A stretch of 64,000 nt of DNA from contig CAVQOH010000002.1 of NCBI GenBank assembly GCA_963714405.1, positions 1,274,628 through 1,338,627 of the forward strand, in the 5' to 3' direction. Below, in pieces: positions 52,157 to 61,237 of this stretch (its first letter is position 1; each line of letters begins with the position of its first letter). The notes beneath the pieces are model-generated. The model worked only from the letters and a program-made list of their open reading frames with translations. It ran no database searches and was not told where the DNA came from. Both the position numbers and the translations under genes were made by a program. Source of the stretch: JAZGGS01 sp963714405. GTDB lineage: Bacteria > Bacteroidota > Ignavibacteria > Ignavibacteriales > Ignavibacteriaceae.

Positions 52157-54652
52157 ATGTTAAAACCCTACCCATCTTTATTGTATAAAATACTTTTAGT
52201 AATTGTTTTGTTTACTTTAAGTGCAACTGCACAGGAAGTACAAAAAAGTTACAAAATTTTAGGTATCTCGGTTGAAGGCAATAAATCAGCGGATGCTGCC
52301 ACAATAATTGCAAACAGCGGTTTAAGAGTTGGCAATGAAATCCAGATCCCGGGTGATCAAACACTAAATGCCATTCGTCAGCTTTGGGCATTAAGTATAT
52401 TTTCAGATGTACAGATAATAAAAGATCAGGAAATTAATGACGGTGTATTTTTACTTATAAAAGTTGTTGAGTATCCTAGGTTAGAACGTGTTGTAATTGA
52501 AGGCAATGACGATATAGATGTTGAGGACATTGAAGAAAAAATAACATTTCTAAGAGGTACAGTTCTTTCACCGCAGGAAATTTCAAAATTAATACAACGT
52601 ATTAAAGCACTTTATGCTGAAGAAGGATTTCTGAATGCTAATATAGAATCAGAGCAGTTTACATTTTTTACAGCTGATACAATTGATGAAGATATAGATG
52701 TAATTTGGCAAAACAAAAAAGATCTTTCAGACGAATATCATTTTCTCTATGAAGAAGGCGATAGGACTTACACTAACCTTATTCCAAAAATAAAAGACCG
52801 GATCTTGCTTAAACTCATTATTGAAGAGGGTGATGAAGTTGTTGTAAGAGAAATAGAATTTACAGGCAACCAATATTTTGATGATGATGACCTGGAAGGG
52901 GAAATGGATGAAACCAGCGAATCATCCTGGTGGCAGTTTTGGTCCAGCTCAGAGTTTAATCCAGTTGAATATGAAAAAGATAAACAGCTTGTAGTTGATT
53001 ATTACAGGAGCAATGGTTACAGGGATGCTGAAATTATAAAAGATACTCTGATTTATTATAATGATAATACAGATCTTAAAATTATTTTGGATGTTTTTGA
53101 AGGTCCTCAATATCATGTACGTAATATTTCGTGGGAAGGTAATACTGTTTACCCTTCCGAGATTCTAAACCAGAGATTAAATTTTGCAAAAGGTGATGTA
53201 TATGATTATGAAAAGTTCCAAAGAAATTTAAGAGGAAATGAAGCGCAAAATGATGTTTCGGCACTTTATTTGGACAACGGTTATTTAACCTTTAACCTTC
53301 AATCCGATGAGAAAAGGATTGCTGAAGATTCTATTGATTTACATATCCGTGTTGAAGAGAGAAACCAGTTTCGTATTTCAAAAGTGAATGTTAAGGGTAA
53401 TACAAAAACTATGGGTAAGGTTGTGCGCCGTGAGCTTTATACAGTTCCCGGTGATTTCTTCAACAGGGCATTGTTATTCAGAAGTGTACAGCAGCTTGCA
53501 AATTTGCAGTACTTTAGCGTTGAGCAGCTTTATGGTCCTGAAGGAATTGACACAAAACTTTCAAGCGATAGCACAGTTGAAGTAACTTTTAACGTTGAAG
53601 AAAAATCCAGCGATTATTTAAATGCATCTGTTGGATACAGTGGCAGTTTTGGATTTAGCGGCTCAATCGGTGTTACCTTAACCAATTTTTCAATAGCAAA
53701 TCCTTTTTCACTTGGAGGAGGTCAGGTTTTAAACTTCAGTTGGCAATTTGGTGTTGGGAATGTTTACAGAACGTTTACAATTGGCTTTACGGAACCTTGG
53801 ATGTTTGATACTCCAACTTCTGTAGGGCTTGATGTTTTTGACACGAGACAGCAATTTGTTTATGATTTAAGACAAACAGGTGGAACATTAAGAGTTGGAC
53901 GGCGTTTAAGGTGGCCTGATGATTTTTTCTATGTTCAGGGTAGATTTAGATATCAATATAATAATGTTATTGAAGGACAGAATTTTTACAAAGAGGGTAA
54001 AACAAATCAGTTTACAACAGGTGTTACACTATCTAGAAGAAATATAGATAATCCTATTTTCCCATCACAGGGTTCCGCTTTTACATTTGATCTAGAAATA
54101 TCCGGAGGACCATTCCTGCCGGGCGATGTTGATTATTTAAAATCAGGTTTTAAAGCAGAATGGTATAAACGATTATTGAACAGCAACAGGTTTGCACTTT
54201 ATACAGTTGCTGATTTTGGTTATATAGATGAAATTGTTAAAGGTACACCTATTCAGCCTTTTGAATTTTTCTATATGGGAGGCAATGGGCTGGTTATTGC
54301 TACAGTTCCGCTAAGAGGTTATGAGGATAGAACTGTAGGCCCTATAAATAGCTTCGGGCAAATAATTGGCGGAAGAGTTTATACAAAAGTTGGTGCTGAA
54401 TTGAGACTTGCCGTTACCCTGGAACCGATTCCACTATATGTGCTTGCATTTGCAGAAGCAGGAAACGTTTTTGAAAGTTTTAGTAAAACTGATATCTTTG
54501 ATATGAGAAGATCAGTTGGAATTGGTGCACGAATTCTTATAAACCCCATCGGTTTAATTGGTTTTGATTTTGGATACGGCTTTGATCGTCAGATCGTTGA
54601 TGGAAGAGACCCTGAATGGTTGTTCCACTTTCAATTTGGTAAAGGTTTCTAG
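52157..54652 (+). CDS. bamA: Outer membrane protein assembly factor BamA
   Basis: An 831-residue Omp85 protein. A signal peptide (LLYKILLVIVLFTLSATAQ) is followed by five POTRA repeats (for example YKILGISVEGNKSADAATII, RVVIEGNDDIDVEDIEEKI, FRISKVNVKGNTKTMGKVVR) and a 16-stranded barrel with VGYSGSFGFSGSIGVTL and FTIGFTEPWMFDTP, the loop-6 region (PLRGYEDRTVGP) and the terminal aromatic strand ending HFQFGKGF. It inserts beta-barrel proteins into the outer membrane. An insertion rich in Glu/Asp and Trp within POTRA 3 (MDETSESSWWQFWSSSEF) is unusual. Two Skp chaperone genes follow. Confidence 0.96.
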   Translation: MLKPYPSLLYKILLVIVLFTLSATAQEVQKSYKILGISVEGNKSADAATIIANSGLRVGNEIQIPGDQTLNAIRQLWALSIFSDVQIIKDQEINDGVFLLIKVVEYPRLERVVIEGNDDIDVEDIEEKITFLRGTVLSPQEISKLIQRIKALYAEEGFLNANIESEQFTFFTADTIDEDIDVIWQNKKDLSDEYHFLYEEGDRTYTNLIPKIKDRILLKLIIEEGDEVVVREIEFTGNQYFDDDDLEGEMDETSESSWWQFWSSSEFNPVEYEKDKQLVVDYYRSNGYRDAEIIKDTLIYYNDNTDLKIILDVFEGPQYHVRNISWEGNTVYPSEILNQRLNFAKGDVYDYEKFQRNLRGNEAQNDVSALYLDNGYLTFNLQSDEKRIAEDSIDLHIRVEERNQFRISKVNVKGNTKTMGKVVRRELYTVPGDFFNRALLFRSVQQLANLQYFSVEQLYGPEGIDTKLSSDSTVEVTFNVEEKSSDYLNASVGYSGSFGFSGSIGVTLTNFSIANPFSLGGGQVLNFSWQFGVGNVYRTFTIGFTEPWMFDTPTSVGLDVFDTRQQFVYDLRQTGGTLRVGRRLRWPDDFFYVQGRFRYQYNNVIEGQNFYKEGKTNQFTTGVTLSRRNIDNPIFPSQGSAFTFDLEISGGPFLPGDVDYLKSGFKAEWYKRLLNSNRFALYTVADFGYIDEIVKGTPIQPFEFFYMGGNGLVIATVPLRGYEDRTVGPINSFGQIIGGRVYTKVGAELRLAVTLEPIPLYVLAFAEAGNVFESFSKTDIFDMRRSVGIGARILINPIGLIGFDFGYGFDRQIVDGRDPEWLFHFQFGKGF

Positions 54653-54693
54653 TTGGTGTTTTATTTTTATATTCATAATTGAAGGAAAAAATA

Positions 54694-55218
54694 GTGAAAA
54701 AATACTTATTGATTATATCTCTTGTGTTGCTGGCTTTTGGTTCAATGATGGGGCAGACACAAAAATTTGGCTATGTAGATTCACAGATTATATTAACACA
54801 ATTTCCTGCAGCCATAAAAGCACAGGGTGATCTTGATGCTTTAACAAATTTATGGCTTGCACAGGTTGATTCTATGTCACTCGCATATCAACAAGCGCTT
54901 GCAGATTATCAGAAACAAGTCGGTACAATGAACGATACCCAGAAACAGGCAAAGCAGCAAGAGCTTATTACTATGGAGCAAACAATACTTGAATTCAGAA
55001 ATAAAAAATTTAACCAGCAGAATGGTGAAATTTATATTAAGCAAGAGCAAATTTTTGATCCTGTTAAGAAAAAGATTTACGCCGCTATAGAACAGGTTGC
55101 AAAAGATGAGGGAATGCATTTTGTCCTTGATAAAAGCGGTGATGTAATTGTGCTATATGCTGATGAAGCTTTTGATATTACTTTTAAAGTGCTTGATAAG
55201 CTTAAAAGAGGCAACTAG
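54694..55218 (+). CDS. ompH: OmpH/Skp-family periplasmic chaperone (first copy)
   Basis: About 174 residues from GTG 54694, preferred to TTG 54679 because GAAGGAAAAA ends seven bases before it and a clean signal peptide follows (KKYLLIISLVLLAFGSMMGQ). The mature part has the Skp pattern: FGYVDSQIILTQFPAA, a long charged coiled coil, and YAAIEQVAKDEGMHFVLDKSGDVIVLYAD. It would carry unfolded outer-membrane proteins to BamA, encoded just upstream. A terminator lies before the second copy. Confidence 0.9.
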   Translation: MKKYLLIISLVLLAFGSMMGQTQKFGYVDSQIILTQFPAAIKAQGDLDALTNLWLAQVDSMSLAYQQALADYQKQVGTMNDTQKQAKQQELITMEQTILEFRNKKFNQQNGEIYIKQEQIFDPVKKKIYAAIEQVAKDEGMHFVLDKSGDVIVLYADEAFDITFKVLDKLKRGN

Positions 55219-55252
55219 TTTTATCTGGTTAGTTTATTTTTATGATGGGAAA

Positions 55253-55290
55253 AGGTTCTTTCAATTTGCTGAAAGAACCTCTTTATTTTT
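55253..55290 (+). terminator. Terminator between the two skp/ompH genes
   Basis: A perfect 11-bp stem AGGTTCTTTCA (55253-55263) / TGAAAGAACCT (55270-55280) with a 6-base loop, followed by CTTTATTTTT. It divides the envelope cluster into two transcripts, or attenuates read-through. Confidence 0.9.
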
Positions 55291-55315
55291 ATAATTTCCA
55301 CACACTGGAGTGGCT

Positions 55316-55831
55316 ATGAAAAAAATATTATTAGTAATAATTTTTTTATCTATTGGTGCAGCTTCATCTTTTGCACAGTTAAAAATAGGTTATGTTGATT
55401 CTGATACTATAATGGATAATTTACCCGATGTGCTTGATGCAAGACAAAAGCTTGATGCTTTTATAACAGAATGGCAAAACGAATTAAGGCAACTTGAAGC
55501 TGATTGGAAAACCAAATATGAGGATTACGAAAAAAGAAAATTAATAATGACTGAGCAGACAAGAGCTGATATGGAAACAGAACTGATAGCCTTGGAAGAA
55601 CAAATTGCACAATTTAGGGAGAAAAAATTTGGAGCCAGCGGTGAGTTGTTTCAAAAACAGGACGAACTGATGAAACCGGTTCAAAATAAAATATTTAATG
55701 CAATACAGGAAATTGCTGAAGAGGAAGAACTTGATTTTGTTTTTGATAGAAGTGGTGATATAATGCTTCTCTATGCAAAAGAAGAATATGATCTAACAGC
55801 AAGAGTTTTAGAAAAACTTAGCCTGGAATAG
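55316..55831 (+). CDS. ompH: OmpH/Skp-family periplasmic chaperone (second copy)
   Basis: About 171 residues; ATG 55316 is chosen because GGAG ends five bases upstream, rather than GTG 55310. Signal peptide KKILLVIIFLSIGAASSFAQ, then LKIGYVDSDTIMDNLPDVLD, a coiled coil and FNAIQEIAEEEELDFVFDRS. It is clearly paralogous to the copy at 54694 (same length, same order of motifs) but well diverged. It is followed by lpxD after two bases, the usual skp-lpxD arrangement. Confidence 0.9.
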   Translation: MKKILLVIIFLSIGAASSFAQLKIGYVDSDTIMDNLPDVLDARQKLDAFITEWQNELRQLEADWKTKYEDYEKRKLIMTEQTRADMETELIALEEQIAQFREKKFGASGELFQKQDELMKPVQNKIFNAIQEIAEEEELDFVFDRSGDIMLLYAKEEYDLTARVLEKLSLE

Positions 55832-55833
55832 TT

Positions 55834-56880
55834 ATGAAAATACCTTTAAGGGAACTTGCCCGGCTTGTTGATGGAAAAATTTTTGGGAATGATAAACTGG
55901 AAATATTTTCCGTTGCAAGAATTGATGATGCAAACCCAGGGCAAATTACATTTCTGTATTTACCTGCCTATGAAAAATATTTTAACAGCACTAAAGCCTC
56001 TGCAATAATTGTTAAACCAGGTTTTAATAAATACCGTGATGACATTACTTACCTTGAGGTAGATGAACCTGATAAAGCATTTGCAAAAATTATTCTTCAT
56101 TACTTTTCCCCTGAGTTTAAACTTGATGGAATTGATAAATCTGCTTTTATTGATGAGACAACTACACTTGGTAAAAATGTTGCGATTGGTAAGAATGTTG
56201 TAATTTCTGCAGGATGCAAAATTGGTAATAATGTAAAAATTTTTCATAACACAGTTCTTCTTGAAAATGTTGAAGTGAGTGATGAATCAATTTTATTTCA
56301 AAACATTAGCGTAAGAGAAGATTGTAAAATTGGTAAACGTGTGATTATACATCCCGGCACCGTCATTGGTTCAGATGGATTCGGATTTAATCCTGATGAA
56401 AAAGGTGTTTATCATAAAGTACCTCAAATTGGTAATGTTATAATTGAAGATGATGTGGAAATCGGTTCAAACGTTTCCATCGATCGTGCAGCAATTGGTT
56501 CAACAGTAATTAAAAAAGGTGTTAAAATTGATAACCTTGTACAGGTTGCGCATAATGTTATTATAGACGAAAACACGGTTCTTGCTTCACAGGTTGGAAT
56601 TGCGGGAAGTACAAAAGTTGGTAAGAACTGCATTCTTGCAGGGCAGGTTGGTGTAATTGGCCATATTGAACTTGTTGATAAAACTGTTTTAATTGCTCAA
56701 TCGGGTGTCTCAAAATCTATTACTAAACCGGGTTATTATTTTGGTTCACCTGCAAAAGATTTAAGAACGGCTAAGGTTATTGAAGCGCATATAAGAAATT
56801 TGCCCGGTTATTCTGAAAGAATAAAACAGCTTGAAGAGGAAATAAAAATATTAAAAGAAAAGCTTCATCGTAAAACGTAA
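55834..56880 (+). CDS. lpxD: UDP-3-O-acylglucosamine N-acyltransferase
   Basis: A 348-residue left-handed beta-helix acyltransferase adding the second fatty acid in lipid A biosynthesis. The N-terminal uridine-binding domain (LRELARLVDGKIFGND, RIDDANPGQITFLYLPAY) is followed by hexapeptide repeats (IGKNVVISAGCKIGNNVKIF). The catalytic His region is VQVAHNVIIDENTVLASQVG and LpxD-specific GSDGFGFNPDEKGVYHKVPQ is present. It starts two bases after the second skp gene. Confidence 0.95.
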   Translation: MKIPLRELARLVDGKIFGNDKLEIFSVARIDDANPGQITFLYLPAYEKYFNSTKASAIIVKPGFNKYRDDITYLEVDEPDKAFAKIILHYFSPEFKLDGIDKSAFIDETTTLGKNVAIGKNVVISAGCKIGNNVKIFHNTVLLENVEVSDESILFQNISVREDCKIGKRVIIHPGTVIGSDGFGFNPDEKGVYHKVPQIGNVIIEDDVEIGSNVSIDRAAIGSTVIKKGVKIDNLVQVAHNVIIDENTVLASQVGIAGSTKVGKNCILAGQVGVIGHIELVDKTVLIAQSGVSKSITKPGYYFGSPAKDLRTAKVIEAHIRNLPGYSERIKQLEEEIKILKEKLHRKT

Positions 56881-56999
56881 CATCGGTTAACTATTATTCC
56901 TCATTTCATAGTTGCAAACATTTATTGTATTTCAAACCTCATTGTACTATTTTACCCATTAATTTATAATAAAAACCCAAACTATTTTACGGATAAGTT

Positions 57000-58409
57000 A
57001 TGCTAGAGTTGCAAAGAACAATTGCAAAAGAAATTTCAATGAAAGGAACCGGTTTACATACAGGTACCGAATGTAAACTAACTTTTAAACCTGCTCCGGA
57101 AAATCATGGGATTAAATTTATTCGGGTTGATCTTGGCGGTAAACCGGAAATTGCAGCAATTGCTGATAATGTTGTTGATGTTTCACGTGGTACTACAATA
57201 GGAATTGGTGAAGCCAAGGTTCACACTGTTGAACATGTACTTGCTGCAATCGTAGGTCTTCAGATTGATAATATTAAAATAGAATTAGATGGGATTGAAC
57301 CACCGGTGGGTGATGGAAGTTCGCTTTTATTTTGCGAGGCACTTCAAAAAGCTGGATTTGAACAACAGAAACAACCAAAAGATTATCTAATTATAGACCA
57401 AACAATTATGCATCACATTGATGATAAACAGGTGGATATTGTTGCACTTCCACTCGATAATTACAGGGTTACTGTTATGGTTGATTATCAGAATCCCGCT
57501 TTGGGCAGCCAGCATACTGGTTTGTTTGATCTTGAAAAAGAATTTATAAAAGAATTTGCACCTGCGCGTACATTTTGTTTTTTAAGTGAAGTGGAAGAAC
57601 TTGCTGATCAGGACTTGATTAAGGGCGGCGATCTTAATAATGCTATCGTGATCATCGATCATGAACTAAACAAAAAAGAGTATAAAAAATTAACAGGTAA
57701 ACTTGGTTTAAAGGAGGAAATGTTTGCAGGTGATAACGGAATTCTTAACAACAAGAAACTTCGTTTTAAAAATGAACCTGTTAGACATAAACTTCTGGAT
57801 CTTATGGGGGATCTTGCACTTATTGGTGCACCGCTTAAAGCTCAAATACTTGCTGCAAGACCTGGGCACAAAGCAAATGTTGAATTTGCAAAACAGGTTA
57901 GAAAGCTTTATCAGCAGAAAAAAATTGAGAAGAAATTTCAACTTGTTAAAAAAGAAGGAGTAGTTTTTGATTCTGCTGCAATTGAACGCATCCTTCCTCA
58001 CCGTTATCCGTTTCTTCTAGTTGATAAAATAGTTGATCTTGAAATAGGTAAAAGAGTTGTTGGGGTTAAATCAGTTACATACAATGAACCATTTTTCCCG
58101 GGTCATTTTCCCGGAAATCCAATTATGCCTGGAGTTCTAATTTTAGAAGCAATGGCTCAAACAGGTGGAGTTTTCCTCCTCAACTCTGTTCCCGATCATG
58201 AAAATAAAATTGCATACTTCATGCAAATTAATAATGCAAAGTTCAGAAAACCAGTTCTTCCAGGAGATCAGCTTATTATGGTTATTGAAATGGTTAACCA
58301 AAAAAGCAAGGTAATAACAGTAAAAGGCAAGGCTTATGTTAGCGATTTACTTGTTGCCGAAGCAGATTTTATGGTTGCTATTGTTGATAAACCGAATAAG
58401 GAAAAATAA
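57000..58409 (+). CDS. lpxC/fabZ: Bifunctional LpxC-FabZ: UDP-3-O-acyl-GlcNAc deacetylase and 3-hydroxyacyl-ACP dehydratase
   Basis: A 469-residue fusion. The first ~300 residues are LpxC, the committed step of lipid A synthesis: EISMKGTGLHTGTECKLTF, zinc His in KVHTVEHVLAAIVGL, and the second zinc site in RHKLLDLMGDLALIGAPLKA with the conserved GHKANVEF. After a coiled linker (RKLYQQKKIEKKF) comes FabZ: RILPHRYPFLLVDKIVDLE with the catalytic His and PGHFPGNPIMPGVLILEAMA with the catalytic Glu, about 145 residues. Such fusions are characteristic of Bacteroidota and relatives, and couple lipid A and fatty-acid synthesis, which compete for 3-hydroxyacyl-ACP. It sits between lpxD and lpxA. Confidence 0.96.
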   Translation: MLELQRTIAKEISMKGTGLHTGTECKLTFKPAPENHGIKFIRVDLGGKPEIAAIADNVVDVSRGTTIGIGEAKVHTVEHVLAAIVGLQIDNIKIELDGIEPPVGDGSSLLFCEALQKAGFEQQKQPKDYLIIDQTIMHHIDDKQVDIVALPLDNYRVTVMVDYQNPALGSQHTGLFDLEKEFIKEFAPARTFCFLSEVEELADQDLIKGGDLNNAIVIIDHELNKKEYKKLTGKLGLKEEMFAGDNGILNNKKLRFKNEPVRHKLLDLMGDLALIGAPLKAQILAARPGHKANVEFAKQVRKLYQQKKIEKKFQLVKKEGVVFDSAAIERILPHRYPFLLVDKIVDLEIGKRVVGVKSVTYNEPFFPGHFPGNPIMPGVLILEAMAQTGGVFLLNSVPDHENKIAYFMQINNAKFRKPVLPGDQLIMVIEMVNQKSKVITVKGKAYVSDLLVAEADFMVAIVDKPNKEK

Positions 58410-58423
58410 GATCAATTTTTTAA

Positions 58424-59200
58424 ATGACTGAAATTCATCAAACTGCAATTGTAAACAGCAGCGCAATTATCGGTAAGGATACTATAATCTCGCCTTACGT
58501 TATCATTCAAGATGATACTGAAATTGGAAATAATGTTGAAATAGGTCCTCATACTGTAATTTATAGCGGTGCACGTATTGGAAATAATGTTAAACTTAAA
58601 CAATCCGTATCAGTTGCTCACGTTCCTCAGGATTTAAAGTTTGGTGGAGAAAAAACAATATTTCAGATTGGAAACGGTACAGTAATTCATGAATTTGTAA
58701 CACTTCATCGTGGAACCAAAGAAACCGGCAAATCTCAGATCGGTTGTGATTGCCTTATAATGGCATACAGCCATGTTGCCCATGATTGCAGCATTGGAAA
58801 TAATTGTATTTTAGCTAATTCTGCACAGCTTGGTGGTCATGTTCATATTGAAGATTGGGTTATTTTAGGTGGAGCAGTTTCAGTTCATCAATTTGTTTTA
58901 GTTGGGCAGCATGCAATGGTAGGAGCTACCTCCTATATAAACCAGGATGTTCCCCCATATATAATTATCGCAGGTTCACCAAGTAAATTTGCAGGACTTA
59001 ATGTTATTGGATTGCGCCGCAGAGGATTTTCTATTGAAGATATTAGCACTCTAAAGGAAGCATACAACTATCTTTATGATAAATCACTTAACGTTTCCCA
59101 GGCGCAGGCTAAAATTGATGCAGAACTTGGTTCAAATGATCGGGTTAAAAATGTTTTGGATTTTATTGAAAGAAGTAAACGAGGAATTGCAGGTAAATGA
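58424..59200 (+). CDS. lpxA: UDP-N-acetylglucosamine O-acyltransferase
   Basis: A 258-residue left-handed beta-helix enzyme, the first acylation step of lipid A synthesis. Hexapeptide repeats run through most of the protein (IIGKDTIISPYVIIQDDTEI). The catalytic His region is CLIMAYSHVAHDCSIGNNCI and the acyl-specific signature GGAVSVHQFVLVGQHAMVGA is intact; the C-terminal helices include NVIGLRRRGFSIEDISTLKE. It begins 15 bases after lpxC/fabZ and its stop overlaps the next start (ATGA). Confidence 0.96.
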   Translation: MTEIHQTAIVNSSAIIGKDTIISPYVIIQDDTEIGNNVEIGPHTVIYSGARIGNNVKLKQSVSVAHVPQDLKFGGEKTIFQIGNGTVIHEFVTLHRGTKETGKSQIGCDCLIMAYSHVAHDCSIGNNCILANSAQLGGHVHIEDWVILGGAVSVHQFVLVGQHAMVGATSYINQDVPPYIIIAGSPSKFAGLNVIGLRRRGFSIEDISTLKEAYNYLYDKSLNVSQAQAKIDAELGSNDRVKNVLDFIERSKRGIAGK

Positions 59201-59964
59201 TCTGGGAATTTATTAATACTGAATTTAACAACGGCAGTTATAACATGAATTATGATCTGCTGCTTGCAAATTGTATTAAGCCGGAAACAGCAATATTAAG
59301 ATTTTATAGATGGAAACCTTACTGTATTTCAATTGGTGCAAATCAAATGTATAATACTATTGATGAAATTAATGCTGAAGCTGATGATATAGATGTAGTG
59401 AAAAGACCAACAGGTGGAAGAGCAATCCTGCATTCAGAAGAACTAACATATTCAGTTGTCTATTCATTGGAAAACCCACTTACAAAAAAAGAATTATATT
59501 CTGAAATTAATATTGCACTTAAGAAAGGCTTAACTTTTTTTGATTCTAAACTTGATAAAATTCATCTTGAAGAGGAGCAGCCGCACTTTCCCAGCTTATA
59601 CAAAAAGGATAACGGAAACTTATGCTTTGCAGTTTCTGCAAAAAATGAATTGAAATTTGAAGGTAAAAAACTTGTAGGAAGTGCACAACGTAAATTGAAC
59701 AATTCGGTTTTACAGCATGGTTCAATACTATGTGGTGATTTTCATAAAAATATTGTTGATTATTTATTCCTAAGCAAAGAAGAAACTGAAAAAATGAGAA
59801 CGGATATACATAACACAACTACATCTCTTAATTCAATTTTAAATAATAAAATCAATTACGATCTGCTTACTGAAGCAATCAGAGCAGGTTTCGAGGATCA
59901 CTTTAATATCAAGTTTAACAATGATTTACAAAAAGTTAATAATGTATTTGCATCAGCAGAATAA
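59197..59964 (+). CDS. Lipoate-protein ligase A / octanoyltransferase-family protein
   Basis: A 255-residue protein of the biotin/lipoate ligase fold: MNYDLLLANCIKP, FYRWKPYCISIGANQ, the glycine loop RPTGGRAILHSEELTYSVVY, and the lysine region KLVGSAQRKLNNSVLQHGSI that contacts the acyl chain. Such proteins attach lipoate or octanoate to 2-oxoacid dehydrogenases and the glycine cleavage H protein. LplA and LipM cannot be separated by eye. It is translationally coupled to lpxA by ATGA although it has no role in lipid A. Confidence 0.85.
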   Translation: MIWEFINTEFNNGSYNMNYDLLLANCIKPETAILRFYRWKPYCISIGANQMYNTIDEINAEADDIDVVKRPTGGRAILHSEELTYSVVYSLENPLTKKELYSEINIALKKGLTFFDSKLDKIHLEEEQPHFPSLYKKDNGNLCFAVSAKNELKFEGKKLVGSAQRKLNNSVLQHGSILCGDFHKNIVDYLFLSKEETEKMRTDIHNTTTSLNSILNNKINYDLLTEAIRAGFEDHFNIKFNNDLQKVNNVFASAE

Positions 59965-60028
59965 TATGTTAATGACTTTAACTTACCTTCTGGAGATAAA
60001 ACAACAACTACGTTTCTAAAAATTCTTT

Positions 60029-61114
60029 ATGTATAACTGCAAAAAAAATCTGGTACTGGTTCTTTTCTTGATATATGTTCCCATAAAAACCTTTGCACAA
60101 ATTGAATCGGAGATATATTTGCAGGGTGCAACGGTAACAGGCATTGTTGAAGAAGAAGGATTTCTGTGGGTAGCAACTTATGGACAAGGTATTTACAGGT
60201 ATTCTTACGAAGATGAAAAATGGATTAACTTTTCAACAAAGAGCGGCAACCTTGATAACGATCTGTTCTACACAATTGCAGTAAGTAAAAATTATGTTTG
60301 GGCAGGTGCTTCCGAAGGACTTTTTACTTTTACGAAAAAGAAAAACAGGTGGAGTAAAAGAAAATTTGCTCTTGGCGGGCAATTTGGAAACTGGATAAGG
60401 GCATTAAAATTCGATCCGGCTCAAAATGTTTTATGGATTGGCAGGTTTAGAAACATAACCAGGTTTGATGTTACACGAAGAAGATACAATGACATAAACC
60501 GTGTGCAGGGCAGCGATGAGAAATCAAATAATATTCAGGCTATAGAGCTCGATGGGGATAGCCTTGTGTGGTTTGGTACAGAATCCGGTGTGCATATGTA
60601 TAACAAAAAGAAAAAGTATACTGATAACACTGCCTGGAAATATTTAACAAATAAGAAAAATGCTTTTAATGAAGAAGGTGAGTCTGTTTCAATCTCAGGT
60701 TTCCTGTTTGAAAGTAACAGGATTTGGTTCGCAACAGATGAATTTGTTACAAATGAGCAACCAAGTTTTAACATTGGTGGTATTTATATATACGATAGAA
60801 AAATAAACTGGAATAGAATTTCAAAAGGAGACGGACTTGCTGCAAACGGTATTTATTCTCTTGGAAGAACAGGTAATTATATTTGGGTAGGAGTTTATGA
60901 ATTTGATAGAATTGAAAAATCAGAATATGGAAAAGGTTTATTTATTGTTAACCGTGTAAGCGGCAAAGTTTTACCCGTAGATCTTAACCAAATAAAAACA
61001 TCTTCTGCCAGCATACTGTCTTTCCACTTTGACGGAATTTATATGTGGGTTGGTACTTCTGATGGATTGGTTAGAATTAAAGTGGAAAACCAACTCGCAG
61101 AATGGAATCCTTAG
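60029..61114 (+). CDS. Exported beta-propeller protein (two-component-regulator propeller type)
   Basis: A 361-residue protein with a signal peptide (NLVLVLFLIYVPIKTFAQ) and about six propeller blades with the repeat W-V/I-G/A-T/V-x-G-I/L-x-x-Y/F: LWVATYGQGIYRYS, VWAGASEGLFTF, LWIGRFRNITRFD, VWFGTESGVHMY, WVGVYEF and WVGTSDGLVRIK. Such Reg_prop blades form the sensor part of some hybrid two-component systems, but no kinase is attached here. Periplasmic or surface; ligand unknown. The gap to the next gene is 123 bases with nothing recognised. Confidence 0.85.
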   Translation: MYNCKKNLVLVLFLIYVPIKTFAQIESEIYLQGATVTGIVEEEGFLWVATYGQGIYRYSYEDEKWINFSTKSGNLDNDLFYTIAVSKNYVWAGASEGLFTFTKKKNRWSKRKFALGGQFGNWIRALKFDPAQNVLWIGRFRNITRFDVTRRRYNDINRVQGSDEKSNNIQAIELDGDSLVWFGTESGVHMYNKKKKYTDNTAWKYLTNKKNAFNEEGESVSISGFLFESNRIWFATDEFVTNEQPSFNIGGIYIYDRKINWNRISKGDGLAANGIYSLGRTGNYIWVGVYEFDRIEKSEYGKGLFIVNRVSGKVLPVDLNQIKTSSASILSFHFDGIYMWVGTSDGLVRIKVENQLAEWNP

Positions 61115-61237
61115 AATTTTAACTAAAAAAACAATTGGAGCAAATTAATACCGTAGTTTTTAAACCCTCTCTATTGCTATAGTAAACTGATTTTTGTACA
61201 TTATTCCCACTTAGGGTAGCATAATCTGGAGTTTACT

